A DNA stretch of 64,000 bases from positions 26,825,126 through 26,889,125 of the forward strand of contig NC_063261.1 of the NCBI RefSeq assembly GCF_019578655.1, given 5' to 3'. The stretch's first letter is position 1, and the number at the start of each line of letters is the position of its first letter. Under the pieces are notes generated by a model. The model worked only from the letters and a program-made list of their open reading frames with translations, did no database searches and was not told the origin of the DNA. Shown here piece by piece: positions 14,972-32,490 of the stretch. The stretch comes from Ricinus communis. Taxonomy: Eukaryota; Streptophyta; Magnoliopsida; Malpighiales; Euphorbiaceae. Both the position numbers and the translations under genes were made by a program.

Positions 14972-15648
14972 TATATACGGAACAATTCTAAAATAAAATC
15001 AAACATTTTTTATGCGTATCTAAATTCAATTTTAATATTCAATAAATTTAGTAACAAAACAAGTAATAAATCGAAATAATAGACCCATCTCATAGATCAA
15101 AATAAGGAATTTTGGAATAAACTATAGAATAAAGAAATTCTCTTTTAATTTTGAATTTTCAATATTTGAAATTGATACATTATATATGGATAGATCGTAT
15201 CTTGTAAATTATCTTTCCTTTCTCGACGTTTCTTGTTATCTTTCTTTTTGTCCTCCCTAATGAACAAAGGGCTGGACCACCTAGAATGATAACTTTTTTG
15301 TCTTATTTTGCTTTTGCCACTCATTTTTTATTATCACATCACAAAATTCTTCAAAAATCTTTCTAAATTATTCCTGTGGAATATGGGTAAGTTGGCTATT
15401 TTTTTTTCGAAATATTTGTTTTGTTGATAGAACGGAGTTCTTTCATCTAGAAATCTGAATTTGAGCAATTAAGATACCTAGAAACAATTCTTTTTTGTAT
15501 TCTTTCAAAATTCAAGGACTAACCGCTGACTCACAAATAAAAAATAGGGAATAGATTTATAAGTTCAAAGCCTCATAATAGAACTTATGCTTGATAAAAA
15601 TATTAGATCATATGGAGATGGGTTCATTAAAAATTCACAGACAAAAAA
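14788..15648. other. ycf4-cemA plastid spacer
   Basis: AT-rich spacer, including the TA microsatellite given separately. No gene seen. Confidence 0.6.
14915..14978. repeat. (TA)n microsatellite
   Basis: About 60 bases of almost perfect TA dinucleotide repeat in the ycf4-cemA spacer. Confidence 0.95.
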
Positions 15649-16336
15649 ATGAAAAGAAAAACATTTATTCCCTTTCTATATCTTACAGCTATAGTTTTTT
15701 TTTGCCCTGGTGGATCTCTTTTTTATTTATTAAAAGTTTGGAATCTTGGGTTATTAATTGGTGTAGTACTAGTAAATCCGAAACTTTTGTAAATGATATT
15801 CAAGAAAAAGTATTCTAGAAAAGTTTATAGAATTAAAGGAACTCGTTCGCTTGGACGAAATGATAAAGGAATATCCGGAAACACATCTACAAAAGTTTCG
15901 TATCGGAATTCACAAAGAAACAATCTAATTGATCAAGATGCAGAATGAGGATTATATCTATACGATTTTGCACTTCTCGACAAATATAATATGTTTCGTT
16001 ATTCTAAGTGGTTATTCTATTTTAAGTAATAAAAAACTTATTATTCTTAATTCTTGGGTTCAAGAATTCCTATATAATTTAAGCGACACAATAAAAGCTT
16101 TTTTCATTCTTTTATTAACCGATTTATGTATAGGATTCCATTCACCCCATGGTTGGAAACTAATGATTGGCTCGGTCTACAAAGATTTTAGTTTTGCTCA
16201 TAATGATCAAATTATATCTGGTCTTGTTTCCACTCTTCCAATCATCCTCGATACAATTTTTAAATATTTAATTTTCTGTTATTTAAATTGCGTATCTCCG
16301 TCACTTGTAGTGATTTATCATTCAATGAATGACTAA
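15649..16336 (+). pseudogene. cemA: cemA (chloroplast envelope membrane protein), frameshifted
   Basis: CemA (ycf10) is an inner-envelope protein involved in proton extrusion and inorganic-carbon uptake. The region from ATG 15649 to the stop at 16334-16336 is 688 bp against the usual 690. Frame changes occur in the T-run near 15690-15705 and further on. The C-terminal 135 codons (15929-16336) are open and carry the conserved [16 protein letters not shown] and SPSLVVIYH segments. Confidence 0.9.
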
Positions 16337-17560
<1,224 letters not shown>

Positions 17561-18279
17561 ATTTGTAAATTTATCAACATCAAGTTCTTAAAATGAATAA
17601 CAGTTGGTAATTATATATGATCAAAAAAAACTTAAAAGCTCTTTGCTTTTTAAAAATTTTAAATTTTTTTATACCAGATTTTTTGAATTATTTGTACCGC
17701 ATTTCTAGTCATAATATGTATATTGGTAAGAAGACTATTTGACTTTATCCCCCTTTTTGTGTTTTTTTAATCTAATTTTTTTGAATCTAAATAAAACAGG
17801 AGCAGTGTGGTTATCTTATTATTGTCCGATTTAACTGTCATAGAGTGCATCGATAGCTTTTTTCTATTCTAATAGAATCCCATTTGACTAGATACTAAGC
17901 ATAAGATAAGTAAGAGGAAAAGCAAAGGCTAAATGAGGGAGAACAAAGGATTCTAGGAAGTATTATTTTTTTTATTCGTCCTCCTGGTCTTCGACACAAG
18001 AAAAGGAGTTTTCCACATCCCTTTCTTGTGTCAAAATAATAACGATTCTTGATCACATTTCTCAAAGATTACTATTCTTAGCTTCTGTTTTTTCTAGGTT
18101 TATCATAACTTCCTTTTCAATTTTATACGTATAAAATTGATTTTTTACGTAAAAAATATGAATAAAGTATTATGATTATTATGGACCCCCTCGGCCTCGA
18201 ATCAGACAGAGAAAGGCGGGGGTCCATTGAGTTCTTACGCTTTCATGTCTACAACTCAGTTCACCCGATTACTTACTAC
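17561..18279. other. petA-psbJ plastid spacer
   Basis: Spacer between convergent genes, with a terminator hairpin at 18181-18227. A palindromic pair CGACACAAGAAAAGG / CTTTCTTGTGTC is also visible near 17993-18033. No gene. Confidence 0.65.
18181..18227 (-). terminator. hairpin downstream of psbJ (psbE operon end)
   Basis: A 10-bp perfect stem (ATGGACCCCC at 18181-18190, GGGGGTCCAT at 18218-18227) with a 27-nt loop sits just past the stop of psbJ. It is in the position of the plastid psbE-psbF-psbL-psbJ transcript end. Confidence 0.7.
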
Positions 18280-18402
18280 TTACGGGGATGAACCCAATCC
18301 GGAATATGAACCATAAAAGAAAATGCATATTAAACCGATCACAAGAATACCAGTTACAGTACCTATTATCCAAAGGGGAATTCTTCCAGTAGTATCGGCC
18401 AT
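18280..18402 (-). CDS. psbJ: psbJ (photosystem II subunit J), open frame
   Basis: Single-helix photosystem II subunit. A complete 40-codon frame of the normal length runs from ATG 18400-18402 to TAA 18280-18282, with the usual [15 protein letters not shown] start. A few residues differ (a Cys in the helix, Pro at the last position). It is the last gene of the former psbE-F-L-J operon. Confidence 0.92.
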   Translation of the reverse strand: MADTTGRIPLWIIGTVTGILVIGLICIFFYGSYSGLGSSP

Positions 18403-18543
18403 TTATCCCACTTCCTTCCACATTTAATCAAGTGGTCGTGCTAGAGACATAAACAGTCATAGATAATTATTAGATGATATCCTTCCGATGGGATAAGAGA
18501 ATTCCTATTCTTATTTATTATTCTACTATTTTATTTTCTTTTA

Positions 18544-18775
<232 letters not shown>

Positions 18776-18783
18776 TGGGCCTC

Positions 18784-19035
18784 CTAAAAAGATTTACTAA
18801 ATTCATCGAGTTGTTCCAAAGGATCAAAACGGCCAGTTATTAATGAAATTCCCTATCAGCTCTCTATAAAATATTTATTTGGACGAGGGCTCCCAAATAC
18901 ATCATAAGCTAAACCCGTGCTGACAAATAACCAACCTGCAATGAATAGGGAAGGTATAGTAATGCTATGAATGACCCAATATTGAATACTGGTAATAATA
19001 TAAGTAAAAGAACGTTCTCCTGTGCTTCCAGACAT
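18784..19035 (-). pseudogene. psbE: psbE (cytochrome b559 alpha), two adjacent stops
   Basis: Alpha subunit of cytochrome b559. The span is the normal 83 codons plus stop (ATG 19033-19035 to TAG 18784-18786). The haem-ligand His and the transmembrane helix ([19 protein letters not shown]) are intact. Two consecutive stops (TGA TAG, near 18853-18858) replace an Arg-Gln pair in the lumenal tail. Confidence 0.9.
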
Positions 19036-20620
<1,585 letters not shown>

Positions 20621-20818
20621 AATAAATTGAATGAACAATTTATAAAAAGGAAAATTATTCAAGAAGTATTCCATCATGTTTACCGTGTTACCGTGTTAAT
20701 TTTTTCTCTCTGTGTATTGAATTTTATATTGATATTTTGTTATTCGAGATTTAAATGAATATAGATATTACCTTTCTTTCACACCCCCCACACCCCTTTT
20801 TTTTTCAAATAAATTGAA

Positions 20819-20932
20819 ATGATTGAAGTTTTTCTATTTGGAATTGTCTTAGGTCTAATTCCTATTACTTTGGCCGGATTATTCATAACTGCATATTAAC
20901 AATACAAGCGTGGTGATCAGTTGGACCTTTAA
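20819..20932 (+). pseudogene. petG: petG (cytochrome b6f subunit V), one stop
   Basis: Normal span of 37 codons plus stop. A TAA at 20897-20899 replaces a Leu codon (TTA) after the transmembrane helix. This is a T-to-A change, unlike the C-to-T pattern elsewhere. The rest of the C-terminal tail (QYKRGDQLDL) is intact. Confidence 0.9.
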
Positions 20933-21055
20933 TTAATTAATTAACACCTTTTTTTTTTTTTACCTCTTCTTTTCCTTAATCCACAGGAGGTCAAATTCAG
21001 ATTGCTCTTCTATTTTTTCTGTATAAAATTTGACTTAACAAAACAAGAATAGAAT

Positions 21056-21129
21056 CACGCTCTGTAGGATTTGAACCTACGACATAGGGTTTTGGAGACC
21101 CACGTTCTACCGAACTGAACTAAGAGCGC
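21056..21129 (-). tRNA. trnW-CCA: trnW-CCA
   Basis: A 74-nt tRNA-Trp with a CCA anticodon and essentially complete plastid sequence and cloverleaf. Neighbours petG and trnP are as in plastids. Confidence 0.92.
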
Positions 21130-21302
21130 TTTCTTATCCCAATCACAAAAAAACAAGTAAAAGATTCTTTTTTTAACTACTCCAATATATCTTGAGTGCC
21201 TATACTATCATATATAATATGATAAAAATAAAAGATTAAGTATGGCCAAGTTTAATTGATCTCAATTGATCCCTCGTTATTACTCAGAGACGAAGTAATA
21301 GG

Positions 21303-21358
21303 TAGGGATGACAGGATTTGAACCCGTGACATTTTGTACCCAAAACAAACGCGCTCCT
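21303..21358 (-). pseudogene. trnP-UGG: trnP-UGG, 5' end deleted
   Basis: The 3' three-quarters of tRNA-Pro remain (anticodon arm with UGG, T arm and 3' acceptor strand). About 18 bases covering the D arm and the 5' acceptor strand are gone, and the upstream plastid spacer continues directly after the break. Confidence 0.87.
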
Positions 21359-21810
21359 TTCAATTGGTTTACAATGTTATTGTAAAGAATACCCATTTTG
21401 TTTTTCACATATTTATTTCATTTTCTCCATTGATATACTTTTTCTTTTTGATCTCATATCTTATATTATATTCATATATTATATAATAATATCGCTTATT
21501 ATATCTTATTATATAATGATATACTTACGTAATAATAAAATATAATGATAAACTTACGTACTAATAAACTTACATAAATTTCGTGAATGCTCGAGAGGAC
21601 ATTTTTTCTTTGTTTAAGAAAAGGAAAATCTTATCTAGCAAATTGTTGTACATTTTAGTTTGAATTAGAGATCCTACTTACAAAACAAATGCAAGTGTCC
21701 TTTAACTACATATACGTCTGATTATATATGTATAATGATTATATATTATTACAATAAAATAAACATTATTTATTACAATAACAATAAAGAATAAAGAAGG
21801 AGGGTTTTAA
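21359..21810. other. trnP-psaJ plastid spacer
   Basis: AT-rich spacer with repeated TTATATAAT and CTTACGTA motifs at 21470-21570. No gene. Confidence 0.6.
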
Positions 21811-21945
21811 ATGCGAGATCTAAAAACATATCTATCTGTGGCACCGGTAATAAGTACTATATGGTTTGCGTCTTTAGCAGGTCTATTTATTGAGATCAAT
21901 CGTTTTTTCCCGGATACGTTGACATTCCCCTTTTTTTCATTCTAG
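21811..21945 (+). CDS. psaJ: psaJ (photosystem I subunit IX), open frame
   Basis: A complete 44-codon frame of the usual length (ATG 21811, TAG 21943-21945) for the single-helix PsaJ. The start [12 protein letters not shown] and the C-terminal TFPFFSF are kept. A GGAGGG ribosome-binding site lies a few bases upstream. Confidence 0.92.
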   Translation: MRDLKTYLSVAPVISTIWFASLAGLFIEINRFFPDTLTFPFFSF

Positions 21946-22422
21946 TTATTAACGTGCGCGTGCGGGGGGTGAAGAAGATTAGAGATACAATTAAATATTT
22001 GTGACTACTGCCCCCTTCCTCTTTTTTTATTTAATTAGAATAAGTTAGAAAAGAAAAAAGAATAAAAGTGGATTCAACCGCAGCAAAATAAAATTCGGAA
22101 CTTGGGGCTCCAGCTTCAAGTAAAGTAAACTAACTTCAATTAAATTATTAAATTAGGATAAGAGAAGGGAAGTAGAAATTTGATTATTGCAACAATATTA
22201 TACAAGATGCTTAAATGAAATATTGTACTGTGATTCTAATCTAAACTTATAATCTAAATATAGTTTAGAATCTTTGTATTACTTATTATTCCTATATTAG
22301 TTGCAATGAAATCTTTCAAAATTGGATTTCGAGTTAGCAACTTATATTTTTTTCGTTCCTTTCTTCTTCACTTCGGATCGAAAAATCGAAGAGTTGAGTG
22401 AATAAAAACCCTAAGGAGGTTC
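21946..22422. other. psaJ-rpl33 plastid spacer
   Basis: Spacer of 477 bp; nothing recognised apart from the AGGAGG ribosome-binding site just before rpl33. Confidence 0.6.
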
Positions 22423-22623
22423 ATGGCCAAGGGTAAAGATGTCCAAGTAAGGATCATTTTAGAATGTACTAGTTGTGTTCAAAACAGTTTTAATAAAAAA
22501 TCAACAGGTATTTCCAGATATATTACTCAAAAGAATCGACATAATATGCCTAGTCGATTGGAATTAAGAAAATTATGTCCCTATTGTTACAAACATACAA
22601 TTCACGGAGAGATAAAGAAATAG
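22423..22623 (+). CDS. rpl33: rpl33 (ribosomal protein bL33), open frame
   Basis: A complete 66-codon frame, the normal plastid length, for bL33 of the 50S subunit. The family start [15 protein letters not shown] and the CPYC pair are present. A plastid-type ribosome-binding site (AAGGAGG) precedes the ATG. No disruption seen. Confidence 0.94.
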   Translation: MAKGKDVQVRIILECTSCVQNSFNKKSTGISRYITQKNRHNMPSRLELRKLCPYCYKHTIHGEIKK

Positions 22624-22876
22624 ACGGAACTGGTCGCCTGTGTGTTACCTTTACAAGAAAGATGAAAAAATGACATAAATGACATATTAATATATAATAT
22701 GTTATGTTAATATATTGTTAATATATATTAACATTAACATATATTAAAATTATATATATATATATATATATATATTTAAATATAAAATAAACAAGCAAAA
22801 TCCTATTTCTTAATTCTAAATCATTTTTGATCCAATTGAACGAAATAGGATTTTCGAAATAAGGAATAAACAAACC

Positions 22877-23181
22877 ATGGATAAATCCAAACGGCCTTTT
22901 CTTAAGTCCAAGTGATCTTTTCGTAGGCGTTTGCCCCCGATCCAATCGGGGGATCGAATTGATTATAGAAACATGAGTTTAATTAGTCGATTTATTAGTG
23001 GACAGGGAAAAATATTATCTAGATGGGTGAATATATTGAGTTTAAAACAACAACGATTAATTACTATTGCTATAAAACAAGCTCATATTTTATCTTCGTT
23101 ACCTTTTCTTAATAATGAAAAACAATTTGAAAAAAAGCGAGCTGGTCACTATAACTACTGATCTTAGAACCAGAAAAATAG
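22877..23181 (+). pseudogene. rps18: rps18 (ribosomal protein bS18), broken
   Basis: 30S ribosomal protein bS18. It starts at ATG 22877 (MDKSKRPF). TGA at 22913-22915 replaces an Arg codon in the basic N-terminus. The core ([22 protein letters not shown] ...) is open in the same frame to 23161. A one-base deletion then shifts the tail; the expected terminator is TAG 23179-23181. The span is 305 bp against 306. Confidence 0.92.
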
Positions 23182-23470
23182 GCTTACTCCTCAATTGAAT
23201 CAAAATTCAAATCCGAATATAATTTAAACCTAGATTAATGTTTTGTTCAAAAAATCCGAAAATCAAAATTTGAGTGTCGTGTCATAAGAAAAAAAATAAG
23301 TTGGGTAAGAAGAAATATTTTTTTTATTGAATGTTTTTGTTCAGTTTGACTACTTTATACTTGATTATATTATCATCATATTTTATCATACTAATTTCTA
23401 TTCTACCTTCCCGGAATTCATTCTTCAAGGAATTCCATGTAAAATATTTCATAGATTCTTTCCAATTTCC

Positions 23471-23824
23471 TTATTTTATAATGTCATTGGAAATCATATA
23501 AAGGCAATTCCTATTTAATATAGCTATTTGTGCAAGTATTTTACGATTAAGAAGTAACTGTCTCTTGTACAGATTATTTATTAATCTACTATAACTAGAG
23601 GATACCCTATTCTCATGAATTACTGCATTTATCTGAGTGACCCACAAACGACAAAAATTTCTTTTTTGCCTATCTCTATCCCGATGGGCCAAAGCCAAAG
23701 CTCTTATTTTTTGTTGAATAATAGTTCGAGTAAGTCTTGAATGAGCCCCGTGAAAGCTTGATGCGAATAAACGAATTTTTGTTCTACGCCTCCGAGCTAT
23801 ATATCCTCGTCTAGTTCTGGTCGT
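23471..23824 (-). CDS. rpl20: rpl20 (ribosomal protein bL20), open except for ACG start
   Basis: 50S ribosomal protein bL20. A continuous 117-codon frame covers the basic N-terminus ([18 protein letters not shown]), the [10 protein letters not shown] core and the [11 protein letters not shown] helix, and stops at 23471. The codon in the start position (23822-23824) is ACG instead of ATG. This could be a mutation or, less likely, an ancestral plastid start that was RNA-edited. Length agrees with the shorter rpl20 type. Confidence 0.85.
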   Translation of the reverse strand, partial: TTRTRRGYIARRRRTKIRLFASSFHGAHSRLTRTIIQQKIRALALAHRDRDRQKRNFCRLWVTQINAVIHENRVSSSYSRLINNLYKRQLLLNRKILAQIAILNRNCLYMISNDIIK

Positions 23825-24650
23825 TGAATAAACAAAACTTGGATAAATAACTAGTTGATTTCCTTTCTTTCAGTTATTCTTTTCCCCTTTTCTATAATAA
23901 CAAAACGGATTCTTCCAGTGTATAAAATAATAATTCCAACCGCTTTTGCTACTATAACCTTCCCAACCACGATTTTTTCTTTCGAGGCATTTCACCTCGA
24001 AATAAGAAACTTTATTGATATTAGGTATCAAACAAAATTATAATAAAAAATTAGTAAATAAAAATATAGAAATAGATAAATAAATAATAGAAATAATAGT
24101 GGGTTCCATCGTTTCTATGGTTACTTCTTAAACGGTGAGGTCTTCTCTATACACCGGAGCCCCTCCTTATTTAATCATTTAATATAATAAATATTTAATC
24201 ATTTAATCAATGCTATTGTTAACATGTACATTTCACACTTTTTGGCTTTACCCATGAATTATCTAGTAATAGGTCTTTCATAAGGAGATCCGTCTATACA
24301 GTAACGGTATTTAATTATGAGGATTTTCTAATTAGTTGACCATGTTAGTCCGTTCTTGCAAGAGTAGGGATATAATTTTTGGCCTTTTAATTTAAATAAG
24401 ATTAATAAGATTTACCCCGCTTAAAGGATAATCATTTGTTACCAATGGGAAACTCTTTCTCGTTTTAAATTGAAAATTGAGGTTGCAGCAATGAAACCGT
24501 AAATTTGACACACAATAGACGAATATGATAGATCATTTTTTTTTTAGATAATGAAGGGGAGTCTTCTATTCTATCTTATTCATCCATACTGATCATAGAT
24601 ATTGAAAAAAGTTTTCTTTTGTCCAAGTTCACGATCTAAACAAGTCACAC
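23825..24650. other. rpl20-rps12 plastid spacer
   Basis: AT-rich spacer of about 830 bp. No gene; the frame at 23855-24043 is non-coding. Confidence 0.6.
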
Positions 24651-24764
24651 ATACACCCTAGTACATGTTCCTCGGCCGAGGACATCCTCCAGAAGCGAGC
24701 GGGATTTGGTGATATTTTGATTTGGCTGTCTTGTGTTTCTAATAAGTTGTTTAATAGTTGGCAT
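24651..24764 (-). pseudogene. rps12: rps12 5' exon (trans-spliced), mutated
   Basis: The 114-bp first exon of ribosomal protein uS12 (ATG 24762-24764, [14 protein letters not shown]...). In plastids it is trans-spliced to exons located in the inverted repeat. The start and the RGTCTRV end are intact, but the middle has substitutions in the normally invariant ALRGCPQRRG stretch. The partner exons are not in this window, so this copy cannot make uS12. Confidence 0.88.
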
Positions 24765-24960
24765 GTTGAATCATATGCATAATGGGCTGGTTTAGATCGA
24801 TCCTAACCGGATGATTATGAATTTTTCTATATTAATATTTTATTATTAAATAATTATTAAATAATTAATAGAATATTAAAGAATACTTAATTGAAATTGA
24901 AAGTCCGGTAAGAAAAAATATTCAATTTCGTGATTTACGCGTCGCTATGTCTGCTATGTC

Positions 24961-27073
24961 TTATGCAACTGCTACAAGATCAACAATTCCATGAGCTTGG
25001 AAGCCTGCTGCGACATAAAAACATCTCTTTCCATGTCTTCGGATACAACCCATAAAGGTTTTCCCATTCTTTGTGCATAAATCCTTGTGAGGATTTCATG
25101 TAGTTTTAGTAGTTCTTCCGCCTGTGACAAATTCTCCTATTTGGGCCTCATAAAAACCAGCAATAGGTTGATGAATCATTACCCGATGATATAAGAAAAA
25201 ATGGCTAATCTATCTCGCATAATAAATAAAAAGATGACGAGAAGAGATAAAGAATAATAAGAAAAAAAGATAGAATTGAACCAACTAAAGCATTGTTTAC
25301 GCATTACATGCATACGCTCCGGCCCACAATGGAATTCACTTTTACTTACCTTTTTTATCGAATAAAAACATAGAGTTTATTAGGTTTAAATCAGTAAATG
25401 ATCCAATAACCACCCTTTCCTTATCTTTGGAGGAGTTAAAAAATAAAACAAAATACTATGGTGGTCTCGTTGCTTTATTTCATCAGTGATTTAGCAATCC
25501 CAAAGTTTTTTTTTATTTGAAAATAAATCTCTTCTTTCGTACTCTTTTTATTTTTTAACATAAATAATGTTACGTTTCCGGTGTGAAAACAAAAAGTTTG
25601 TGACGCAAATACGCTGAAATAGATCGATAGAATAAAATCAGAAATACCCTTACTTAATATCTCATACTACTCTTCGATACATAATCTAATGTTTAAAATA
25701 ACAATTCTTATATCTATATCAGAATTCGCCATGCTATTATTACTTAATATTTATATTTCAATATTTCATATGGCGAAGGCATAGTTTTCTTGTTTCTTTC
25801 AAATAAAAACCCATTGGCGCCAAGCATGAGGGAATGCTAAACGTTAGGTAATTTTTCCTCCAACTAGGATAAAAGATGCCATTGAAGCAGCTAATCCCAT
25901 GCATACTGTTTGTACATCTGGTCACACAAATTGCATAGTATCATAAATAGCTATTCCGGGTATTACCCATTCGCCATGAGAGTTTATAAACAAATACAAA
26001 TCTTTAGTCTCGCTCTCTATACTGAGATATACCATAAGACCAATAAGTTGATTCGAGATCTCGCTATCAACATCTTGACCTAAAAAAAGTAATCTTTCTC
26101 GATAAAGTCAGTTGATTAAGATGAAATTCTATCTTCTAGGAGCCGTACGTGCACCTTTTGATGCATACGGTTCAACAAAAATCGATGAAAATAAAATAAA
26201 GAATCAATGTGTAGATTCCAACCTTCCTTTTTTGATAGTGAGTACTTTTTAACTTAACTCTTTTTTTCTAATTTATAATGCTAATGAAAGGGCTTTTCTT
26301 CCAATTTTCAAGAAAGATGAGTTTTAACCTGTTTACCTATAAAATAAAAAAAAATTTCCCTATAAAGATAAAAGGATTATTAAACTTATCAAACAAACTT
26401 CTCATTGATGTATTTTTTCATCGAGATTCAATTCAAATCACGATGGCATTATCTTGTTCCTGAATGGGTTTCTTCAATTCTTTTAGGTTTGTGCTCTACT
26501 CTGAGTAAAGATTTCCTCGATTTTTATTTGCACATATAGAGCAAATGCCCCAATACCGCGTCTTTTTGTTACAACTTCCTTTTATTTATTTAATTCATTT
26601 CACGTCTTCTGCCAAATATTTGACATATTCATTATTATATTATTCGATTGAGTATGATTAGCAGTTTGAAATTATTTCAACTTCATAATTATTTCAACTT
26701 CATAAATAGAATATGATACAAGCAGTAATCGTAATAGATATATTACCAATTGGGTTCTTTTAAACGGAGCCTGGATACTTCATTTTTTTGGTCCAAACAA
26801 GCCAACCATAAATTATTCTAATTGATATATATAATATTAATCTGAGTACCTCAAAAGCATAGATTTAATTGGACTTCATTGCATTTCATGCTCCAAATTT
26901 TGGATGATTTAATCAATCTTTCTTGGGCGAAACCAAGGATATCTCAATCGAGAGAGAGAACGAGGGAATCCCGTATGACCCAATATATCTGACAAGTCGC
27001 ATTATACGTCAATCCAAATGGAATCGTCTTCCCCAGGATTTCGAAAAGGGACTTTTGGAACACCAATAGGCAT
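24961..27073 (-). pseudogene. clpP1: clpP (ClpP1 protease subunit), three exons, broken
   Basis: Catalytic subunit of the plastid Clp protease. Exon 1 is at about 27005-27073 ([10 protein letters not shown]), exon 2 at about 25822-26114 and exon 3 at 24961-25183, separated by two group II introns (about 26115-27004 and 25184-25821). Exon 2 retains the region of the catalytic Ser (MGLAASM-like) but carries stops, for example an Arg read as TGA near its 5' end and one near 25843. Exon 3 has the MIHQP His segment and frameshifts. All exons are in plastid order next to psbB. Confidence 0.88.
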
Positions 27074-27215
27074 TAAATGACAGAAAAATTTTAAGTACTC
27101 TATTTCACTTTGATGTGAAAACGTAACAATGAATTTATTGTCTTAATAATAATAACCTTTATAATATTTTATACATGGAATCAATAAGTTTATATTTATA
27201 TATATATATAATATA

Positions 27216-28493
<1,278 letters not shown>

Positions 28494-28678
28494 TACAATA
28501 TTTGATATCTCTTACTTTCTGCCTCTATTCTATTTTATTTTTGTAATTTGACACAAGGTACTAGAGATATCTGAATTTGAATTGCCGTCCTTTCTTTGAA
28601 TCTTGTTCTTTTTTTATCCGGGAGACGATTTCAAATAAATAAGTATGGAAGCTATAATTGTAAACCACGATTGAATTT

Positions 28679-28786
28679 ATGGAAGTATTGGTTTATAAAT
28701 TCCTTTTAGTCTCAACTTTAGAAATCATTTTTTTCGCTATCTTTTTTCGCGAACCACCTAAAGTTCCAACTAAAAAGATAAAATAA
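28679..28786 (+). CDS. psbT: psbT (photosystem II subunit T), open frame
   Basis: A complete 35-codon frame (ATG 28679, TAA 28784-28786) for the single-helix PsbT, with the [12 protein letters not shown] tail. Downstream of psbB as in the plastid psbB operon. No disruption seen. Confidence 0.93.
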   Translation: MEVLVYKFLLVSTLEIIFFAIFFREPPKVPTKKIK

Positions 28787-28814
28787 TTTTCCGTTATCTT
28801 AATTAAAGTAAAAA

Positions 28815-28834
28815 GCCTCCCAATATTGGGAGGC
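28815..28834. terminator. psbT-psbN convergent hairpin
   Basis: A perfect 20-base palindrome (GCCTCCCAATATTGGGAGGC) followed by T-rich sequence, between the convergent psbT and psbN. This is the conserved plastid stem-loop in this gap. Confidence 0.82.
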
Positions 28835-28846
28835 TCTTTACTTCAA

Positions 28847-29023
<177 letters not shown>

Positions 29024-29086
29024 TCATTTATTTATAACGGAATGGTATACAAAGTCAACAGATCTCAATTAATACAAATAGGATTT

Positions 29087-29308
29087 ATGGCTACACAAAG
29101 TGTAGAGAGTAGTTCTAGATCTGGTCCAAGACGAACTGTTGTAGGGGATTTATTAAAACCATTGAATTCGGAATATGGTAAAGTAGCTCCCTGGATGGGT
29201 AACTACTCCTTTGATGGTGTCGCAATGGCTCTATTTGTGGTATTCCTATCTATTATTTTGGAGATTTATAATTCTTTTGTTTTACTAGACGGAATCTCAA
29301 TGAATTAG
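29087..29308 (+). CDS. psbH: psbH (photosystem II phosphoprotein), open with internal frame excursion
   Basis: A 73-codon frame of the normal length (ATG 29087, TAG 29306-29308). The N-terminal phospho-Thr region and the transmembrane helix are kept. Between GKVAP and GVAMAL, about ten residues differ completely from the family's GWGTTPLM. The bases fit a deletion and a compensating insertion about 25 bp apart. The frame is also open upstream to 29015, but the family start is at 29087. Confidence 0.92.
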   Translation: MATQSVESSSRSGPRRTVVGDLLKPLNSEYGKVAPWMGNYSFDGVAMALFVVFLSIILEIYNSFVLLDGISMN

Positions 29309-29432
29309 ATTTACAATAACCGCTAAGTCCTAGTTTTTCAATACAAAAGAAGCATTTTGGCTTGGTCTCAGATTTTTGATTCTATTTTGGTAGTTCGATC
29401 GTGAAATTTCTTTCTTTCTGTATTTTTGGAAT

Positions 29433-30867
<1,435 letters not shown>

Positions 30868-31060
30868 TATAGAGAATATAGATTATAAATATTTGTAACC
30901 AACCATTGATCGCTTTGGGGAGGAAGAATAGTATTTCATTGCTATAAATATGGATTACTGAAAAGAATAAGACATGTATTTGGATATTTCCCTTCAACAC
31001 CAATTTTTTTTTATTTTACATGAATAGTTGAAGCGAATTCTCCTAAGAGAAAAATGGATT

Positions 31061-32362
31061 ATGGGAGTGTGTGACTTGGACTATTGATTTGGCCGCGCGG
31101 ATATATGCTCTTATCCGCCACATTGGAATTAATAACCAAATGTGTCTTTGTTCCAACTCGCATCATGGTGCCCCATACGATGAGGATAGGCTGGTTCACT
31201 TGAAGAGAATCTTTTCTATGATAAGATCCAATCATGTTGTGCATGAACAGGCTCCGTAAAACCAAGTAGAATAAGCGATATGGTAGAATCTATATTCTAT
31301 TTTACCTATTTTATTTATATGTTTTATTTTATTTATTTCCTTTACTTTATTACTTAATACTTTATAGATTACTTAATACTTTATAGTATCAAAATGCAGT
31401 CATTTCCTCTGCATTGATCCGATTTATGATACTATCGGAGTGAAATGAAATAAGGGATCTAAAGAATGACATAGGCAAAACTATATTGATAACAAGTAAA
31501 TCCTTTGTATGTAAAAAGTCTCGATATTTTTCTGAGATAAAGGCCAATCGAAAGGTCTGAGACGAGCCAAAAAGCACTTAATCATGATCACCTTTTAGGC
31601 CTACTTGGGTATTGAGCATTTACCTATAAGAATGAATTCCTTGCAATGGATAATTAATTGCAACTATGGGAAAAGGAATCCAGTCAATTTTTTATTACAT
31701 AATATTACATAAAATCATTCATATATGAGTAGACATGGCTAACATTTTACATTTTATAAGATCTATAAATACAAGATTTTTTTTTATATGGATCTATTTG
31801 ATTCGTTTGATTCTTGCTCGAGCTGGATGATGAAAAATTATCATGTTCGGTTCCTTCAGAGGATGGATTTATAAGAATTCACCTATCCCAATAACAAAAA
31901 AACCTAACTTGAATGATCCTGTATTAAGGACTAAGGCTAAAGGAATGGGTCATAATTATTACGGAGAACCCGCATGGCCCAATGATCTTTTATATATTTT
32001 TCCGATAGTAATTCTAGGTACTATTGCATGCAATGTAGGATTAGCGGTTCTAGATCCATTAATGATTGGTGAACCTGCGGATCCATTTGCAACTCCTTTG
32101 GAAATAATGCTTGAATGGTATTTCTTTCCTGTATTTCAAATACTTCGTACAATACCCAATAAGTTATTGGGTGTTCTTTTAATGGTTTCAGTACCTGCAA
32201 GATTATTAACAAACACTTTTGGAGAATGTTAATAAATTCCAAAATCCATTTTCGTCATTCAGCCTGGCGACAACCGTCTTTTGGTTGGTAATGCAGAGTC
32301 TTTGGTTAGGTATTGGAGCAACATTGCCTATTGATAAATCCCTAACTTTAGGTCTTTTTTAA
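31061..32362 (+). pseudogene. petD: petD (subunit IV of b6f), frameshifted, with group II intron
   Basis: Subunit IV of cytochrome b6f. Exon 1 is the 8 bases ATGGGAGT at 31061-31068. The group II intron (GTGTG start) runs to about 31892, and exon 2 covers 31893-32362 (TAA 32360-32362). The conserved [13 protein letters not shown] and PFATPLEI segments are readable. Indels occur near 31935, near 32215 (between the second and third helices) and in the last helix, so the frame is lost after about 32220. Confidence 0.92.
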
Positions 32363-32490
32363 ATTGATTCAATTGTAAAATAAAATATCATGACGTGTAT
32401 GTCTATCTAGGGAATAGTCGCTTCAAAGTGAATTCTCCCTAGATAACATCTATCGGATTTATATTTTATTCTTTGGTTAAAAAAATTAAA

